Assembly: GCF_035917275.1 (NCBI RefSeq)
Contig: NZ_CP108508.1
Span: forward strand, 8,167,338-8,231,337
Direction: 5' to 3'
Source: Streptomyces sp. NBC_01237
GTDB taxonomy: Bacteria; Actinomycetota; Actinomycetes; Streptomycetales; Streptomycetaceae
Length of the DNA: 64,000 nt
Part shown: piece after piece, positions 23,311 to 32,576 of the stretch
Numbering within the stretch: the first letter of the stretch is position 1
Layout: the number at the start of each line of letters is the position of its first letter
The notes under the pieces: model-generated
What the model saw: the letters and a program-made list of their open reading frames with translations, nothing else
What the model was told of the DNA's origin: nothing
The model's database searches: none
Made by a program: the position numbers and the translations under genes

Positions 23311-24213
23311 ATGGCAACGATGACGTTCGCCGCGAGCACGGCCACCGAGACAGGCAGCCCGGGGCCGGAGCTGCTGGAGCAGGTGGCCCGACTGGCCGAC
23401 CTGGACGGGACGCTGGTGGAGCGGATGCGCGCGGAGGCGCTCGCGGCGCCGACGTGGGGGAAGGTCGCGTATGGGGAGTACCAGTCCGGCGGCTGGTGGA
23501 CCGCCTCGCTGATGAACCACTCCCCGGGCGGCGACCCGCACGACGTCGTGATCGGCGACGGCCGTCCCCGCCCGACGACCCTCCTCAACGAGATGCCCGT
23601 CACCCGGGACTTCCTGGCGGGGCTGGGGCTGGACTTCATGTTCGTACGTCTCGCCCGGCTGGAGCCGCACTCCTATCTGTGGGAGCACCGTGACTACGCG
23701 GAGCTGACCGAGCGCGGCCGGCACCGCCTGCACATCCCGCTCGTCACCAACTCGTCGGCGGTCCTCGTCACCGGCGGGGCCCGGGTCCACATGGGAGCCG
23801 GCTCCCTGTGGCGGCTGACGCCCTCCCGCGCTCACGGGGTCCGCAACGCCACCGGCCCCGACCGGCTGCACCTGATCGCCGACGTCTACACCGACGACGC
23901 CTACCGGGAGCTCGCCGCCCGCCCGCACCTGCGCGCCGGGGACGCCGTCGCGCTTCCGGAGATGACGGTGGCCGACCGGGACCGGCTGATGGAGCGTGCC
24001 GCGCAGCTGGCCGCGCTCGGCTTCGTCTCCTCCGCTGAGCAGATCCTGCTGCGCGCGTACTACGCCTACGCGCTTGACGAGGGCGGCGCGTACGACCTGA
24101 TCGCCGAACTGCACACCAACCGCGGCTCGGACACGGAGGCCGCCCGATGGACGGAGACGAAGAAACACCTGCTCGCCCGTACGTCTTCTCTCGCAGGAAG
24201 GAACGCCGAATGA
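23311..24213 (+). CDS. Aspartyl/asparaginyl beta-hydroxylase-like Fe(II)/2-oxoglutarate dioxygenase
   Basis: 300 residues. The metal-binding HxD is visible as WEHRDY (H126, D128) with the distal histidine in SRAHGVRN (H175), and the 2-oxoglutarate-binding arginine is likely in RLHLIAD just after. Spacing and surrounding strands fit the Asp_Arg_Hydrox double-stranded beta-helix fold. The C-terminal 90 residues are helical and specific to this subgroup. First gene of a five-gene operon; its stop overlaps the next start (ATGA). Substrate unknown: a protein side chain or an amino-acid-containing metabolite are both possible. Confidence 0.8.
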   Translation: MATMTFAASTATETGSPGPELLEQVARLADLDGTLVERMRAEALAAPTWGKVAYGEYQSGGWWTASLMNHSPGGDPHDVVIGDGRPRPTTLLNEMPVTRDFLAGLGLDFMFVRLARLEPHSYLWEHRDYAELTERGRHRLHIPLVTNSSAVLVTGGARVHMGAGSLWRLTPSRAHGVRNATGPDRLHLIADVYTDDAYRELAARPHLRAGDAVALPEMTVADRDRLMERAAQLAALGFVSSAEQILLRAYYAYALDEGGAYDLIAELHTNRGSDTEAARWTETKKHLLARTSSLAGRNAE

Positions 24214-25124
24214 CCACGACCTCGACCACATCCCGGGCGGCGCTGTCGCCGCTGGAGGAACTGGCCTACGCCCACCGCCCCTCACAGCTGACGGTGCTCG
24301 CCGACCTGGTTCAGACACTGTCCGGCGTTCCGGCGGTGACGCAGCTGCTCGTACGCGGCTCCCTGGCGACCGGGACGGCGGACCGGCTGTCCGACGTCGA
24401 CCTGGTCGTCGCCGTCACCGACGAGCGGCTCCTGGCGCTGATGGGCAGTCTGGACGCGGTGATGTCCACCGAGTTCGGAGCGCTGCTGCCCGGCTGGCGC
24501 GACACCATCGTCGGCGACCTGGGCGGCGCCGGCTTCGTCTACCTGCTCCCGCACGACGGGCACCTACTCCAGCTCGACCTCTACCTCTGCCCGGACAGCG
24601 CCGTGGACGCGCTGCGCCGCCGGATCGGCCCGCGCTTGCTCTGGCAGGGCACCCGTACGGGCACCGGCCCGGACGCGCGCGCCCGTACGGAGGCGTCGGC
24701 GGAGCTGGCCCGTACGGCGGCCGCGCCGGCGGACTGCTCGACGCTGCTGGTGCAGGCGATGGTCCTGCACGCGATGCTCCGCAAGCGCGTCCTGCGCGGA
24801 CAGGAGTACATCGCCTACGGGCTCCTGCACCACCTGCACGAGACGTGCCGGGACGTGATCCGCACCGCGCTGGTCCCGCACTCCCGCCACCACGGCTGGT
24901 ACCACCTGCCCGACGAAGTGGGCCGTACGGCGATCGGCCGCGAGTGCCTGGCGGAGCTGACCGACGCGCTGAGCGGACCGCCGGTGCCCACCGTCGTCCA
25001 GGCGGACCAGGCGCTGGAGCGGATCGTGCGCCTGAGCGGGCGGATCGCCCCGCACGCGGTGACCGCCCTCGCGGACGAGATCACCGCGTACCGCGCCTAC
25101 CAAAGCCAGGAGGGACAGGCATGA
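24210..25124 (+). CDS. Nucleotidyltransferase-fold protein
   Basis: 304 residues. Residues 50-64 carry GSLATGTADRLSDVD, the GS...DxD signature of the pol-beta-type nucleotidyltransferase fold, with a third acidic residue in LLQLDLYL. The C-terminal half is helical and may be substrate-binding, as in aminoglycoside or protein nucleotidylyltransferases. It overlaps both neighbours by 4 bp. Possible roles are nucleotidylation of a small molecule or of a partner protein; the sequence does not decide. Confidence 0.8.
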   Translation: MTTTSTTSRAALSPLEELAYAHRPSQLTVLADLVQTLSGVPAVTQLLVRGSLATGTADRLSDVDLVVAVTDERLLALMGSLDAVMSTEFGALLPGWRDTIVGDLGGAGFVYLLPHDGHLLQLDLYLCPDSAVDALRRRIGPRLLWQGTRTGTGPDARARTEASAELARTAAAPADCSTLLVQAMVLHAMLRKRVLRGQEYIAYGLLHHLHETCRDVIRTALVPHSRHHGWYHLPDEVGRTAIGRECLAELTDALSGPPVPTVVQADQALERIVRLSGRIAPHAVTALADEITAYRAYQSQEGQA

Positions 25125-25669
25125 CCCGTCCCCTACGCACCGCGGCACTGTTCGCCGGCGTCGTCGCACGCCCCGGCGAGGACCACCTCGCCCTGGCCGC
25201 CGGGGGCGCCCTGGGCGCGGCCGGGTACGAGCTGCGGCACGGCGGCTACAACGGCCTGATGGAAGCCGCCGCCCAGGGCGCCGCCCGCCACGGCGTGCCG
25301 ATCACCGCGATCACCCTGGCCGACCAGGACTGGGGGCCGTTCAACCCGCATGTCACCGACGTGGTGTACGCGCCGACGATGGGCGACCGGCTCCACGCCT
25401 ACCTCGACGACGTGGACCTGGTCGTGGTCATGGGCGGCGGAGTCGGCACCCTGCACGAGGTGACCTCCGCCCTGTACTACGCGACGACGATCCGCCCCGT
25501 CCCGGTACGGCTGCTGGGCCCGGCCGCCATCCGGCTCGGCACCTTCCTCCGCACAGAGCAGTGGCTGGTGGAAGGCCCGACCCGGCCACTGGGGTTCCTC
25601 GCCGACCTCCCCGACGCCGACGCGCTGGAGAAGGACCTGAGTGCCCTCACCTCCGGGAGCCCGCAATGA
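25121..25669 (+). CDS. LOG-family (TIGR00725-like) phosphoribohydrolase
   Basis: 182 residues with a Rossmann-like core. GGYNGLMEAAAQGA corresponds to the family GGGxxGLMGAVA box and GGGVGTLHEV to the catalytic PGGxGTxxE box, with the glutamate kept. LOG enzymes release a base from nucleoside 5'-monophosphates (cytokinin activation is the known case). Start ATG overlaps the preceding stop. In this operon it would liberate or trim a base or ribose-phosphate intermediate (inference). Confidence 0.8.
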   Translation: MTRPLRTAALFAGVVARPGEDHLALAAGGALGAAGYELRHGGYNGLMEAAAQGAARHGVPITAITLADQDWGPFNPHVTDVVYAPTMGDRLHAYLDDVDLVVVMGGGVGTLHEVTSALYYATTIRPVPVRLLGPAAIRLGTFLRTEQWLVEGPTRPLGFLADLPDADALEKDLSALTSGSPQ

Positions 25670-26190
25670 CGACCTCAATGTCTGCCGTCCTCGCGGACCG
25701 GATCGGCGCCGCGTTCCGGCCCGGCCCCTACCAGCTCCCCGACGGGCGCACCCTCGACTCCTACTTCGACCCCTACCGGCTGACCTGCGACCCGGCGCTG
25801 CTGAGGGAGACCGCGGCCGCGCTCGCCGCCCTGCTGCCCCCGGACACCGAAGTGGTAGCCGGGCCGGCGCTCGCGGCGATCCCGCTCGTGACGGCGGTGT
25901 CCCTGCACACCGGGCTGCCCGCCGCCTACATACGGGCCGCGCCGAAGGAGCACGGGACATGGCGGCAGATCGAGGGCGCCGACCTGGACGGCCGCCGCGC
26001 CGTCCTGATCGACGACACCGCCCGCAGCGGGACCAGTCTGCTACGCGGCGCCCGGCTGCTGCGGATCGCGGGCGCCCGCGTCACCACCGCGGCGTGCGTC
26101 CTGGACCGCGACGCGGGAGCGGCGGCGCTGCTCACCGAGCACCGGATTGCCCTGTCCGCGCTGCTCACCGACCCGGGAAGCGCCCCGTGA
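25666..26190 (+). CDS. Orotate-type phosphoribosyltransferase-like protein
   Basis: 174 residues. The PRPP-binding motif is VLIDDTARSGTS (about 118-129), preceded by the PAAYIRAAPKEHGT flexible-loop region typical of OPRTase-like proteins. The first 50 residues (FRPGPYQLPDGRTLDSYFDP) form a hood domain. It should join a base to PRPP or run the reverse reaction. It overlaps its neighbours by 4 bp. The housekeeping pyrE is usually chromosomal, so a specialised substrate is likely. Confidence 0.8.
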   Translation: MTTSMSAVLADRIGAAFRPGPYQLPDGRTLDSYFDPYRLTCDPALLRETAAALAALLPPDTEVVAGPALAAIPLVTAVSLHTGLPAAYIRAAPKEHGTWRQIEGADLDGRRAVLIDDTARSGTSLLRGARLLRIAGARVTTAACVLDRDAGAAALLTEHRIALSALLTDPGSAP

Positions 26191-26840
26191 CCCGGCAGGC
26201 GGCGCTCTTCGACCTCGACGGGGTCCTCCTCGACAGCGGCCCGGCCGTGCGCACCGCCCTCGCGGCGGTCGCGACCTGCGCGACCGGCCGCCGCACCACG
26301 ATGGCGGACCTCCCGCCCGGCGCCCTGCGCCGCCCCCGGGCCGACGTCTTGGCGCTCCTCGGCGTCACTGATCCGGACGACGCCTGCAGCCGGTGGTGGG
26401 ACGGCGCGCTCGCCGCCGCGCTGCCCACCACGTTCCCCGGCGTACTCACCGGACTGCTGGCCCTGCGCGCTGCCGGCGTGGCCATCGGGGTCGTCACCCT
26501 CCAGGACCGCGACCGCCTGCCCTGGTTCCTGCCGCCCGCCCTCACCGACCTGCTGGACGTGGTGATCACCCGGCAGGACGCACCCGCGAAACCGGCCCCC
26601 GACGGGCTGCACGCCGCCCTGGCCCGCATCGACGTCGGGCCCGAGCAGGCGGTATTCGTCGGGGACAGCCCCGGCGACATGACCGCCGCCAACGCCGCCG
26701 GCGTCCTCGCACTGGGCGCCACCTGGGGCTGGCACCCGCCCGCCGCCCTCCACACGGCCGGAGCCAGTCACCTCCTGCCCGACCCCACCCGCATCGGCCC
26801 GTCCCTCCTGCACCACCTGACCCAAATCCCCGCGATCTGA
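26187..26840 (+). CDS. HAD-family hydrolase (phosphatase)
   Basis: 217 residues from GTG 26187 (GTGA overlap with the preceding gene). Motif I is FDLDGVLLD, motif II is likely VVTLQD, motif III KPAPDG and motif IV VFVGDSPGDM: a complete HAD set with a helical cap between I and II. Phosphoglycolate-phosphatase-like subgroup, expected to dephosphorylate a sugar- or nucleotide-phosphate. Last gene of the overlapping operon, followed by a strong hairpin. Confidence 0.85.
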   Translation: MTRQAALFDLDGVLLDSGPAVRTALAAVATCATGRRTTMADLPPGALRRPRADVLALLGVTDPDDACSRWWDGALAAALPTTFPGVLTGLLALRAAGVAIGVVTLQDRDRLPWFLPPALTDLLDVVITRQDAPAKPAPDGLHAALARIDVGPEQAVFVGDSPGDMTAANAAGVLALGATWGWHPPAALHTAGASHLLPDPTRIGPSLLHHLTQIPAI

Positions 26841-26858
26841 CCCACCCGCCCCGCTACA

Positions 26859-26891
26859 GTGGAAGGGCACCCACCACGGGTGCCCTTCCAC
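26859..26891. terminator. Terminator of the five-gene operon
   Basis: Perfect 14-bp stem GTGGAAGGGCACCC/GGGTGCCCTTCCAC with a five-base loop. Confidence 0.85.
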
Positions 26892-27032
26892 ACGTTCAAG
26901 GGACTCAAGGCATGCGCGTGATGCGGCGACAGGCGCCAAGCGCCGGCCGGGACCACTGAGGCACCACCTCACACGGTCCGGGCCGGCGCTCACCCCCGCG
27001 CCCCTGCCCACCACCACCTGTGAGTCGCCTCC

Positions 27033-27968
27033 ATGTCAGTTCTCCCTCCATCCGGCCGCCTGCGATGGACCGACGTCCCCGCCCCGCTGCGGAACCGCCT
27101 CGAAACCGCCTTCGGCTCCTCCGTCACGGACGCGGTCACCCCAGCGGGCGGCTTCGGCCACCAGCTCGCCGCCGCCCTGACCCTCACCAGTGGCCGACGG
27201 GTCTTCGTCAAGGCGGCCCCCGACGACGATCCGCTGACCGACGCCAACGTCCACGAAGCCACCGTCCTGGACGTCCTGCCTCCCGGTGCCCCAGCCCCGG
27301 AGCTCCTGGGGATCCACCGCGCCGCCAGCTGGACCGCCGTCGTCATCGCCCACCTCGACGGACCGCACCCCGACCTCTCCCCGACCTCGTCCGACGCCGG
27401 ACAGACCTGGGCCCTGCTCGACAAGCTCACCTCCAGCCCCGCCCCGGCCGCCTACACCGAAGCGGTCTCCGGCACGCCCTCCGGCGCGGCCGGCCTCCAC
27501 GGCTGGGACGTCCTGCTCGCGAACCCGCCCGGGGACCTGGACCCCGACGTACGGGACCGGCTGCACGAGCTCGCCGAACTCGAGGCTGCCTGGCCCGGCC
27601 TCGCTCATGGCAACCGGATCGTCCACGGTGACCTGCGCGCCGACAACATGGTCCGCGACCAAGAGCGCGGGGTGACCTTTGTTGACTGGGCCCACGCCAC
27701 CACCGGACCGGCCTGCATCGACGCCGCCTCCCTTGCACCGCAGCTGGTACTCGCCGGACACGCACCCGCAGACGTCGCCCGCCTGCTCCGCGACCACCCC
27801 GCCACCGCCGACAGTCCCGACACCACCACGGCGTTCCTCGCCGCCCTTACCGGACACTGGCACCGCAACGCCCGCCGGCCCGCACCCCCCGGCGCGCCCG
27901 GGCTACGCGCCTACCAACACCGCGCAGCCACCGCAGGAATGGCACTTCTCTTGCTTCGCATGAACTGA
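27033..27968 (+). CDS. Aminoglycoside phosphotransferase (APH)-like kinase
   Basis: 311 residues. GGFGHQLAAAL is a degenerate glycine loop and VFVKAAP holds the ATP-binding lysine. VHGDLRADNM is the Brenner catalytic loop and VTFVDWAHA the metal-binding aspartate. The APH family phosphorylates small molecules from aminoglycosides to homoserine and thiamine. It follows the operon terminator by 140 bp on the same strand, so it may belong to the same pathway under its own promoter or read-through. A resistance role is possible but not shown. Confidence 0.8.
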   Translation: MSVLPPSGRLRWTDVPAPLRNRLETAFGSSVTDAVTPAGGFGHQLAAALTLTSGRRVFVKAAPDDDPLTDANVHEATVLDVLPPGAPAPELLGIHRAASWTAVVIAHLDGPHPDLSPTSSDAGQTWALLDKLTSSPAPAAYTEAVSGTPSGAAGLHGWDVLLANPPGDLDPDVRDRLHELAELEAAWPGLAHGNRIVHGDLRADNMVRDQERGVTFVDWAHATTGPACIDAASLAPQLVLAGHAPADVARLLRDHPATADSPDTTTAFLAALTGHWHRNARRPAPPGAPGLRAYQHRAATAGMALLLLRMN

Positions 27969-28064
27969 ACTGTCTGCGGTTCAGGGCCCCCGGCCTGCTA
28001 CGGCCGTACTCGTGCTGATCGACACCAGGCGGCCTGGCCGACAGGCGCCCAGTCGTCCTGGTGC

Positions 28065-28508
28065 TCAGTCGTCGATGCCCGGGTTGCTGGCCCGCGCGAT
28101 GCCGTCCAGCTCGATGTCCACGGCTTTGCGCTTGGTGGTCCACTGGTCGATGAAGTCCCGCACTTCCTGCACCTTGGCGGGGTCATCGGCCTCTTCAGGA
28201 TCCATGAGGACGAATCCGGAGTGGCCGTCGGATCCGGGCACCTCAACGATCTGCTGGTCCATCTTGCCGGTGAGCAGGATCGTCAGCACGGTCGCGAACT
28301 CGCGATTCATCTCCGGCGTGAACGCGGAGTCGTCCTCGGAGCCGATGGTGCCCTCGCGGCCTTCAGCCAGCAGGTGGAACGCCTCGTGCAGAGCCTGGGC
28401 CAGAGCCCCGTACTGGTCCGGGTCCATCCGTGCTTGGAGCGTTTCCATGTACAGGGCCACCTTGGCCACATGGTTGTCTTCCCCGGGGGCGGCGTCTTCG
28501 TCGTTCAT
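28065..28508 (-). CDS. Acidic hypothetical protein, 147 residues
   Basis: ATG 28508 (MNDEDAAPGEDNHVAKVALY) is chosen over an upstream in-frame GTG. Strongly acidic and helical (MDPDQYGALAQALHEAFHLL, EFATVLTILLTGKMDQQIVE, DPAKVQEVRDFIDQWTTKRK). No known motif. It marks the left edge of the accessory island. Confidence 0.6.
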   Translation of the reverse strand: MNDEDAAPGEDNHVAKVALYMETLQARMDPDQYGALAQALHEAFHLLAEGREGTIGSEDDSAFTPEMNREFATVLTILLTGKMDQQIVEVPGSDGHSGFVLMDPEEADDPAKVQEVRDFIDQWTTKRKAVDIELDGIARASNPGIDD

Positions 28509-28766
28509 CCACACAGCCTGGTCCGGGGCACCGCCCCCGTCCAGGCCCGCACACAACGACGAAGCGATCACGGCGACGCTCACCATGGCTGGTCAGGTGC
28601 GGTGGCGCGTGTGGGTCGTACCGGCGAGGAGTGATCGCCGGTACGACCCGCAGATGATGCCACGCCCTCCCATAGCTGTGAGGGCGATCAGAGCACAGCA
28701 GCGCTCTGTGTCAGTGCCGGGTTCTACGCTCATGAGTTCTCAGCACTGAGCGAGGAGAGCGCGTCC

Positions 28767-29702
28767 ATGGCCATTGACTTTGTCGCCCTACATGAGCCGC
28801 TTGTGGAGTGGGTCCACGACCAGACAGCCCGAGACGCGACGGAGTACGTCACGGTTACCGCCTTCGGTGAACTGCACGGCCTCAACGAACAGCAGTCCCA
28901 CCGGCTATTGGTGACGTGCAAGGGCTGGGGGCTGCTGAGTGATCACTACGCCACGATGGACGATCCAGCGGCCAATCTGACACCACGGGGACTGCAATGG
29001 GTACAGGAACGCCAACGCCGGCGTGCAGACACCAGAGCGCGCAGCGCCGCTGCACGCAAGGGCCTGCTGACCTGGCTATGGACCCAGAAGGAGAAAGGCG
29101 TTGGCTTCCCCTACGTCAACGGCATCCTTCAATCTCCTCTCTCGATCTTCGAGGGCGACCGACTGACATCGGACGAGATCGACCGCGCAGCGGCATACCT
29201 GCTCTCCAAGAGCCTGATCACAGGTAACAAGTCCGGACAGCTCGAAGGACCTGCCCGGGCCGAGATCACTGCAGAAGGGCAGGACTGCGTAGAGCACTTC
29301 GAAGGTGACGTAAGCGCCTACGAGCGTCGCAACAGCAGCGGCAACACGACATTCAACATCGGGGAGAACACGGGCAACATCGCCGCCAACAGCCGCGACT
29401 TCACCATGAACGCCACGACCAACAAGGACGGGATCGATCCTGCGGCGATCGTCATGCTCGCCCGCGCTCTGCGTCAGGCGGCGCCTGCCCTGGAGCTGCC
29501 GGAAGAAGACGCCCAGGAGTTCACTCAGCTCGCCACACGTCTCGAGGCCGAGGCCGCCAACGGATCTCCTGACCCGGGCAGGCTCCAACGCTGGGGTGGA
29601 TCCATTGTCGGCATCCTCAACTCCCCTGTCGTCAGCGGAGCCCTGGGAAGCGTGCTCGCCGCTTACACCGGGACGGTGCTTCCGGGACTGCCTCCCGCGT
29701 GA
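28767..29702 (+). CDS. Winged-helix protein with an Asn/Gly-rich motif, 311 residues
   Basis: The first 190 residues look like two winged-helix units (VTAFGELHGLNEQQSHRLLV, NLTPRGLQWVQ; then FEGDRLTSDEIDRAAAYLLS). Residues about 193-215 read NTTFNIGENTGNIAANSRDF, a Gly/Asn motif resembling the amyloid-signalling or RHIM-like stretches reported in actinobacterial NLR-linked proteins. The tail (SIVGILNSPVVSGALGSVLA, AYTGTVLPGLPP) is hydrophobic and could insert into a membrane. The sensor-motif-effector order hints at an abortive-infection or signalling role (inference). It ends at a strong bidirectional terminator. Confidence 0.6.
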   Translation: MAIDFVALHEPLVEWVHDQTARDATEYVTVTAFGELHGLNEQQSHRLLVTCKGWGLLSDHYATMDDPAANLTPRGLQWVQERQRRRADTRARSAAARKGLLTWLWTQKEKGVGFPYVNGILQSPLSIFEGDRLTSDEIDRAAAYLLSKSLITGNKSGQLEGPARAEITAEGQDCVEHFEGDVSAYERRNSSGNTTFNIGENTGNIAANSRDFTMNATTNKDGIDPAAIVMLARALRQAAPALELPEEDAQEFTQLATRLEAEAANGSPDPGRLQRWGGSIVGILNSPVVSGALGSVLAAYTGTVLPGLPPA

Positions 29703-29722
29703 CCCGCAGCTCAGAATGAGCC

Positions 29723-29764
29723 ACGGGGCTGGCCGCGAAGGGTCTCTCTCGCGGCCAGCCCCGT
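29723..29764. terminator. Bidirectional terminator
   Basis: Perfect 16-bp stem ACGGGGCTGGCCGCGA and its complement, ten-base loop, between convergent genes ending at 29702 and 29817. Confidence 0.85.
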
Positions 29765-29816
29765 TTCACCTAAGCCGTACTTCCCCGTCAGGGCTGACCG
29801 GCCGCCGGCCCCCGCG

Positions 29817-30584
29817 CTACGCGCCTTCCGGAGCGGGAAGCTGGATTCCCTGGACTCGTGAGATCCAGTGGATGCGCTGCCGCGACGGCAGCAGGCTGTA
29901 GCGCAGGGTGCGCAGCCCGGACCCCTCGGTCAGGTGCCATGGAGCGACCCGCCACAGGCCCTCCCGGTCAGGGACCGGCTCGACCGGGCAGCCGGTCAGC
30001 ACCAGATCCCAGCGATCCGTACTTCCGTTGTCACGGTCGTCCTCCGCCGTCACCGTGCCGAGCACCTTGTACGGCAGCTCCCTCCCGGCCTCACTTGCTG
30101 CGAAGTTCTCCGAGAGTTCCTTGATGGTGAACTCGCGTTGCAGGTAGACGTCCCGGCTTGTCGCGCCGGGTTCCAGGAGGATGACGCCGGCGGCAGTGGG
30201 CCGCCTGTCCTCATCAGCCACGACCAGGTCGCCGTCGAACCGTGCCTGCACGCGCCGATCGCTGAGATTCTCCAGGACCAAGACCTGCTGCAGTACGAGA
30301 CGGTTAGCGCCGTCCTGCTCCGCAGGGAAGTGCCAGGTGTGCCCCTGCGGCCAGGGATTGCACGGCATCCCCGAGCTGGTCGCCGCCAGCGGATCCCACT
30401 GCGGGGGATTGAGCTTGAGGATGACCTCTGGGGCCTGGGAGTCAAGTCGGCTGCGGATGGCGTCGGCGGTCATGAGCTGGCTGACCTTCAGTGCTCCCCG
30501 CGTGAGGTATCCCTGCCACACGACGCCGCCGAAGGCCAGTGCGGTGCCGATCGAGCCGAGGGCGACCCAGAAAGATTCTGACAT
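29817..30584 (-). CDS. Membrane-anchored hypothetical protein, 255 residues
   Basis: ATG 30584 gives MSESFWVALGSIGTALAFGG, one N-terminal transmembrane helix, then an amphipathic segment and a soluble beta-rich domain (VLVLENLSDRRVQARFDGDL, VILLEPGATSRDVYLQREFT). The longer open frame upstream is antisense to the promoter region. Divergent from the AlbA_2 gene. It may be a phage-defence or transport accessory, but nothing specific is recognised. Confidence 0.65.
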   Translation of the reverse strand: MSESFWVALGSIGTALAFGGVVWQGYLTRGALKVSQLMTADAIRSRLDSQAPEVILKLNPPQWDPLAATSSGMPCNPWPQGHTWHFPAEQDGANRLVLQQVLVLENLSDRRVQARFDGDLVVADEDRRPTAAGVILLEPGATSRDVYLQREFTIKELSENFAASEAGRELPYKVLGTVTAEDDRDNGSTDRWDLVLTGCPVEPVPDREGLWRVAPWHLTEGSGLRTLRYSLLPSRQRIHWISRVQGIQLPAPEGA

Positions 30585-30817
30585 GGCGGAGATTCTGGCC
30601 CCACCCGTGGGGTCAAGCACCAGCGCCCCCTGCCGGAGCGGGATGCACGGTGCGGACGCAGCCGGAGGCTTCGGTGCGCGGTGGTGGAACGCCCAGCCAG
30701 CACATCGGTGGAGCAGCGGTTCGGTTTCGGAAATGCATGGTGAAGGGCCAGTGATCCCGTTTAGCGTGATCTGGCTGGCGAGCGTCAGCAGCATGTGGTG
30801 AACACACTGGAGTACCG

Positions 30818-32140
30818 ATGCCTCTGCCCGCACGGCTCACCGCCGCCCTGGGACAACACCCTGAAGATCTCACCGAGGACGATCTGCAGCGTGCGGTCGA
30901 TAACCACATCCCCGAGAGCGTCGACCTTGACTGGAAGAAGGACTTCTACAAGGGCACCGACGCGGGCAAGAAGGAACTCGCCAAGGACGTGTCCGCCATG
31001 GCCAACACCGTCGGCGGCATCATCGTCATCGGAGTCAACGACGGCGAGCAGGACCACGCCCACGGCTTGACCCCCTTCGACCCGGTCCAAGGCCACGGCG
31101 AGGAATGGATCCGGTCCGTGCTCGCGAACTGGGTCCAGCCCGTCGTACCCAACGTTGGCGTGCGACTGGTGAAGTCCACCGTGCACGAGAGCAAGATTTA
31201 CTGGGTGCTCACCGTGCCCCCGAGCACCCAGGCCCCGCACGCAGTCGCGGGCCCCGGCAACGACTACAACTTCCGCGTGCACGTCCGGCACGGCACCACG
31301 ACCCGCACCCTCGCCGAATCCGAGATAGCCCAGCGCTACCGCGACCGCTTCCAGGCCGCCTCCGACGACGTCGACCGCCTCCGACACGTTACCGACGCGG
31401 GGCTTGGCTACCTCTCGGACTATCTGACCAGAACCGTGGACGACAGGAGCGCTCCGGTGACCTTCTACCCGGGCTGGGTCACCCTGGCAGCAGTTCCGAC
31501 CGTCCGCGGCGCCTATCCCCTGACCACCCAGGCCCATCGCAACGCTGCCTTCAAACGCTTCCAAGACCTTGCGTGCCATGGAGTAACACTCCGCGCGCGG
31601 CCGGAGCACCCACCGCTGGTGGGCCGACGGCAAGTCCGCTTCGAAGGCCTCCCCACCGGACAGCTACACCAGGACGGCAGCTCCTACACGGCACAGGCCA
31701 TCAGCATCCACAACGATCAGCGCGATCCAGAGGGCCCCGACCTGATCTCCCAGCGCACCCTCGAACTCGACCTCGTGACCCTGGTGCAAGCAGCTGCAGC
31801 CTGGGCCGCAGAGACCGGAGCAGCCGGCGACCTGATGCTGTCAGCCGAGCTGCACCGCTACGACGGCCGTGACAAGCCCGTCCGACTGACCGTGACCGAC
31901 AGCGTCTTCCAACGCGGCCCGGCGCTCCCGCTCCCGGCTGCTCCTGTGGAGACGACGGGAGACCTTGCCGCCATCGTCATCGACAAACGGGAAGCTGTTG
32001 TTGTGGCCTGCGCTCTCGTATCGGACTTGCTGGCCGACGTGGGGGCCCACCAGCCGCACATCCTCACCCCTGAAGGAGACATCCTGACGGACCGACTCAA
32101 CGGCCAACTCCGCCATGACCTCACAGGCTGGGAGGTGTAG
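30818..32140 (+). CDS. AlbA_2 (Schlafen-type) domain protein, 440 residues
   Basis: The N-terminal 130 residues contain ESVDLDWKKDFYKG, KKELAKDVSAMANTVGG and IIVIGVND, the hallmark of the AlbA_2 (SLFN) ATP- or nucleic-acid-binding domain. The C-terminal 300 residues are unrecognised and beta-rich (VRFEGLPTGQLHQDGSSYTA). AlbA_2 proteins include regulators and defence effectors. It lies in the island next to a divergently transcribed membrane protein and an IS element, so a defence role is plausible but unproven. Confidence 0.75.
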   Translation: MPLPARLTAALGQHPEDLTEDDLQRAVDNHIPESVDLDWKKDFYKGTDAGKKELAKDVSAMANTVGGIIVIGVNDGEQDHAHGLTPFDPVQGHGEEWIRSVLANWVQPVVPNVGVRLVKSTVHESKIYWVLTVPPSTQAPHAVAGPGNDYNFRVHVRHGTTTRTLAESEIAQRYRDRFQAASDDVDRLRHVTDAGLGYLSDYLTRTVDDRSAPVTFYPGWVTLAAVPTVRGAYPLTTQAHRNAAFKRFQDLACHGVTLRARPEHPPLVGRRQVRFEGLPTGQLHQDGSSYTAQAISIHNDQRDPEGPDLISQRTLELDLVTLVQAAAAWAAETGAAGDLMLSAELHRYDGRDKPVRLTVTDSVFQRGPALPLPAAPVETTGDLAAIVIDKREAVVVACALVSDLLADVGAHQPHILTPEGDILTDRLNGQLRHDLTGWEV

Positions 32141-32576
32141 TACGGCGGGTTCCTGGCCGCCCTACCGCCGGGGAGCAGCCCGGGATCCCAGTGGTTACAC
32201 GCACTCCAGTGCGATGCCGTAGTCCGGACAGCCAAGGCCCCGGGCCGCGTCCAGCGTCCGCAGCCCTGTCCGACAGCTCAGGACGCCGCACAGCCTCGTG
32301 TGGACGCCCAGCACAGCCAGACGAGAGTCAGCAGCGCCCTCCTTGGGAGGCACCAGGCCCGCATCAGCAGGCGGGTTTACAAAAAAGGTGGCCCCGTCCT
32401 CAGGAAGCCGCCTTAACCTCGAAGTTTCGTGACGGGCCGCCGACGGAGTCGGTGGCCCGTTTTCGTGCCGTGAGCTGAGGGTGGGCAGGCCGAGGGCCCG
32501 AGTGTCGTCTCGGGGTGGCGCCGGGTTCCACTGTTCCGGGTGGTGAAGGGCTGTCGTAGGGATGGGTGTCCGCTGT

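Noticed and set aside
26911..26958. Possible 15-codon leader peptide before the kinase gene
   Set aside because: No ribosome site or attenuator-like structure to support it.
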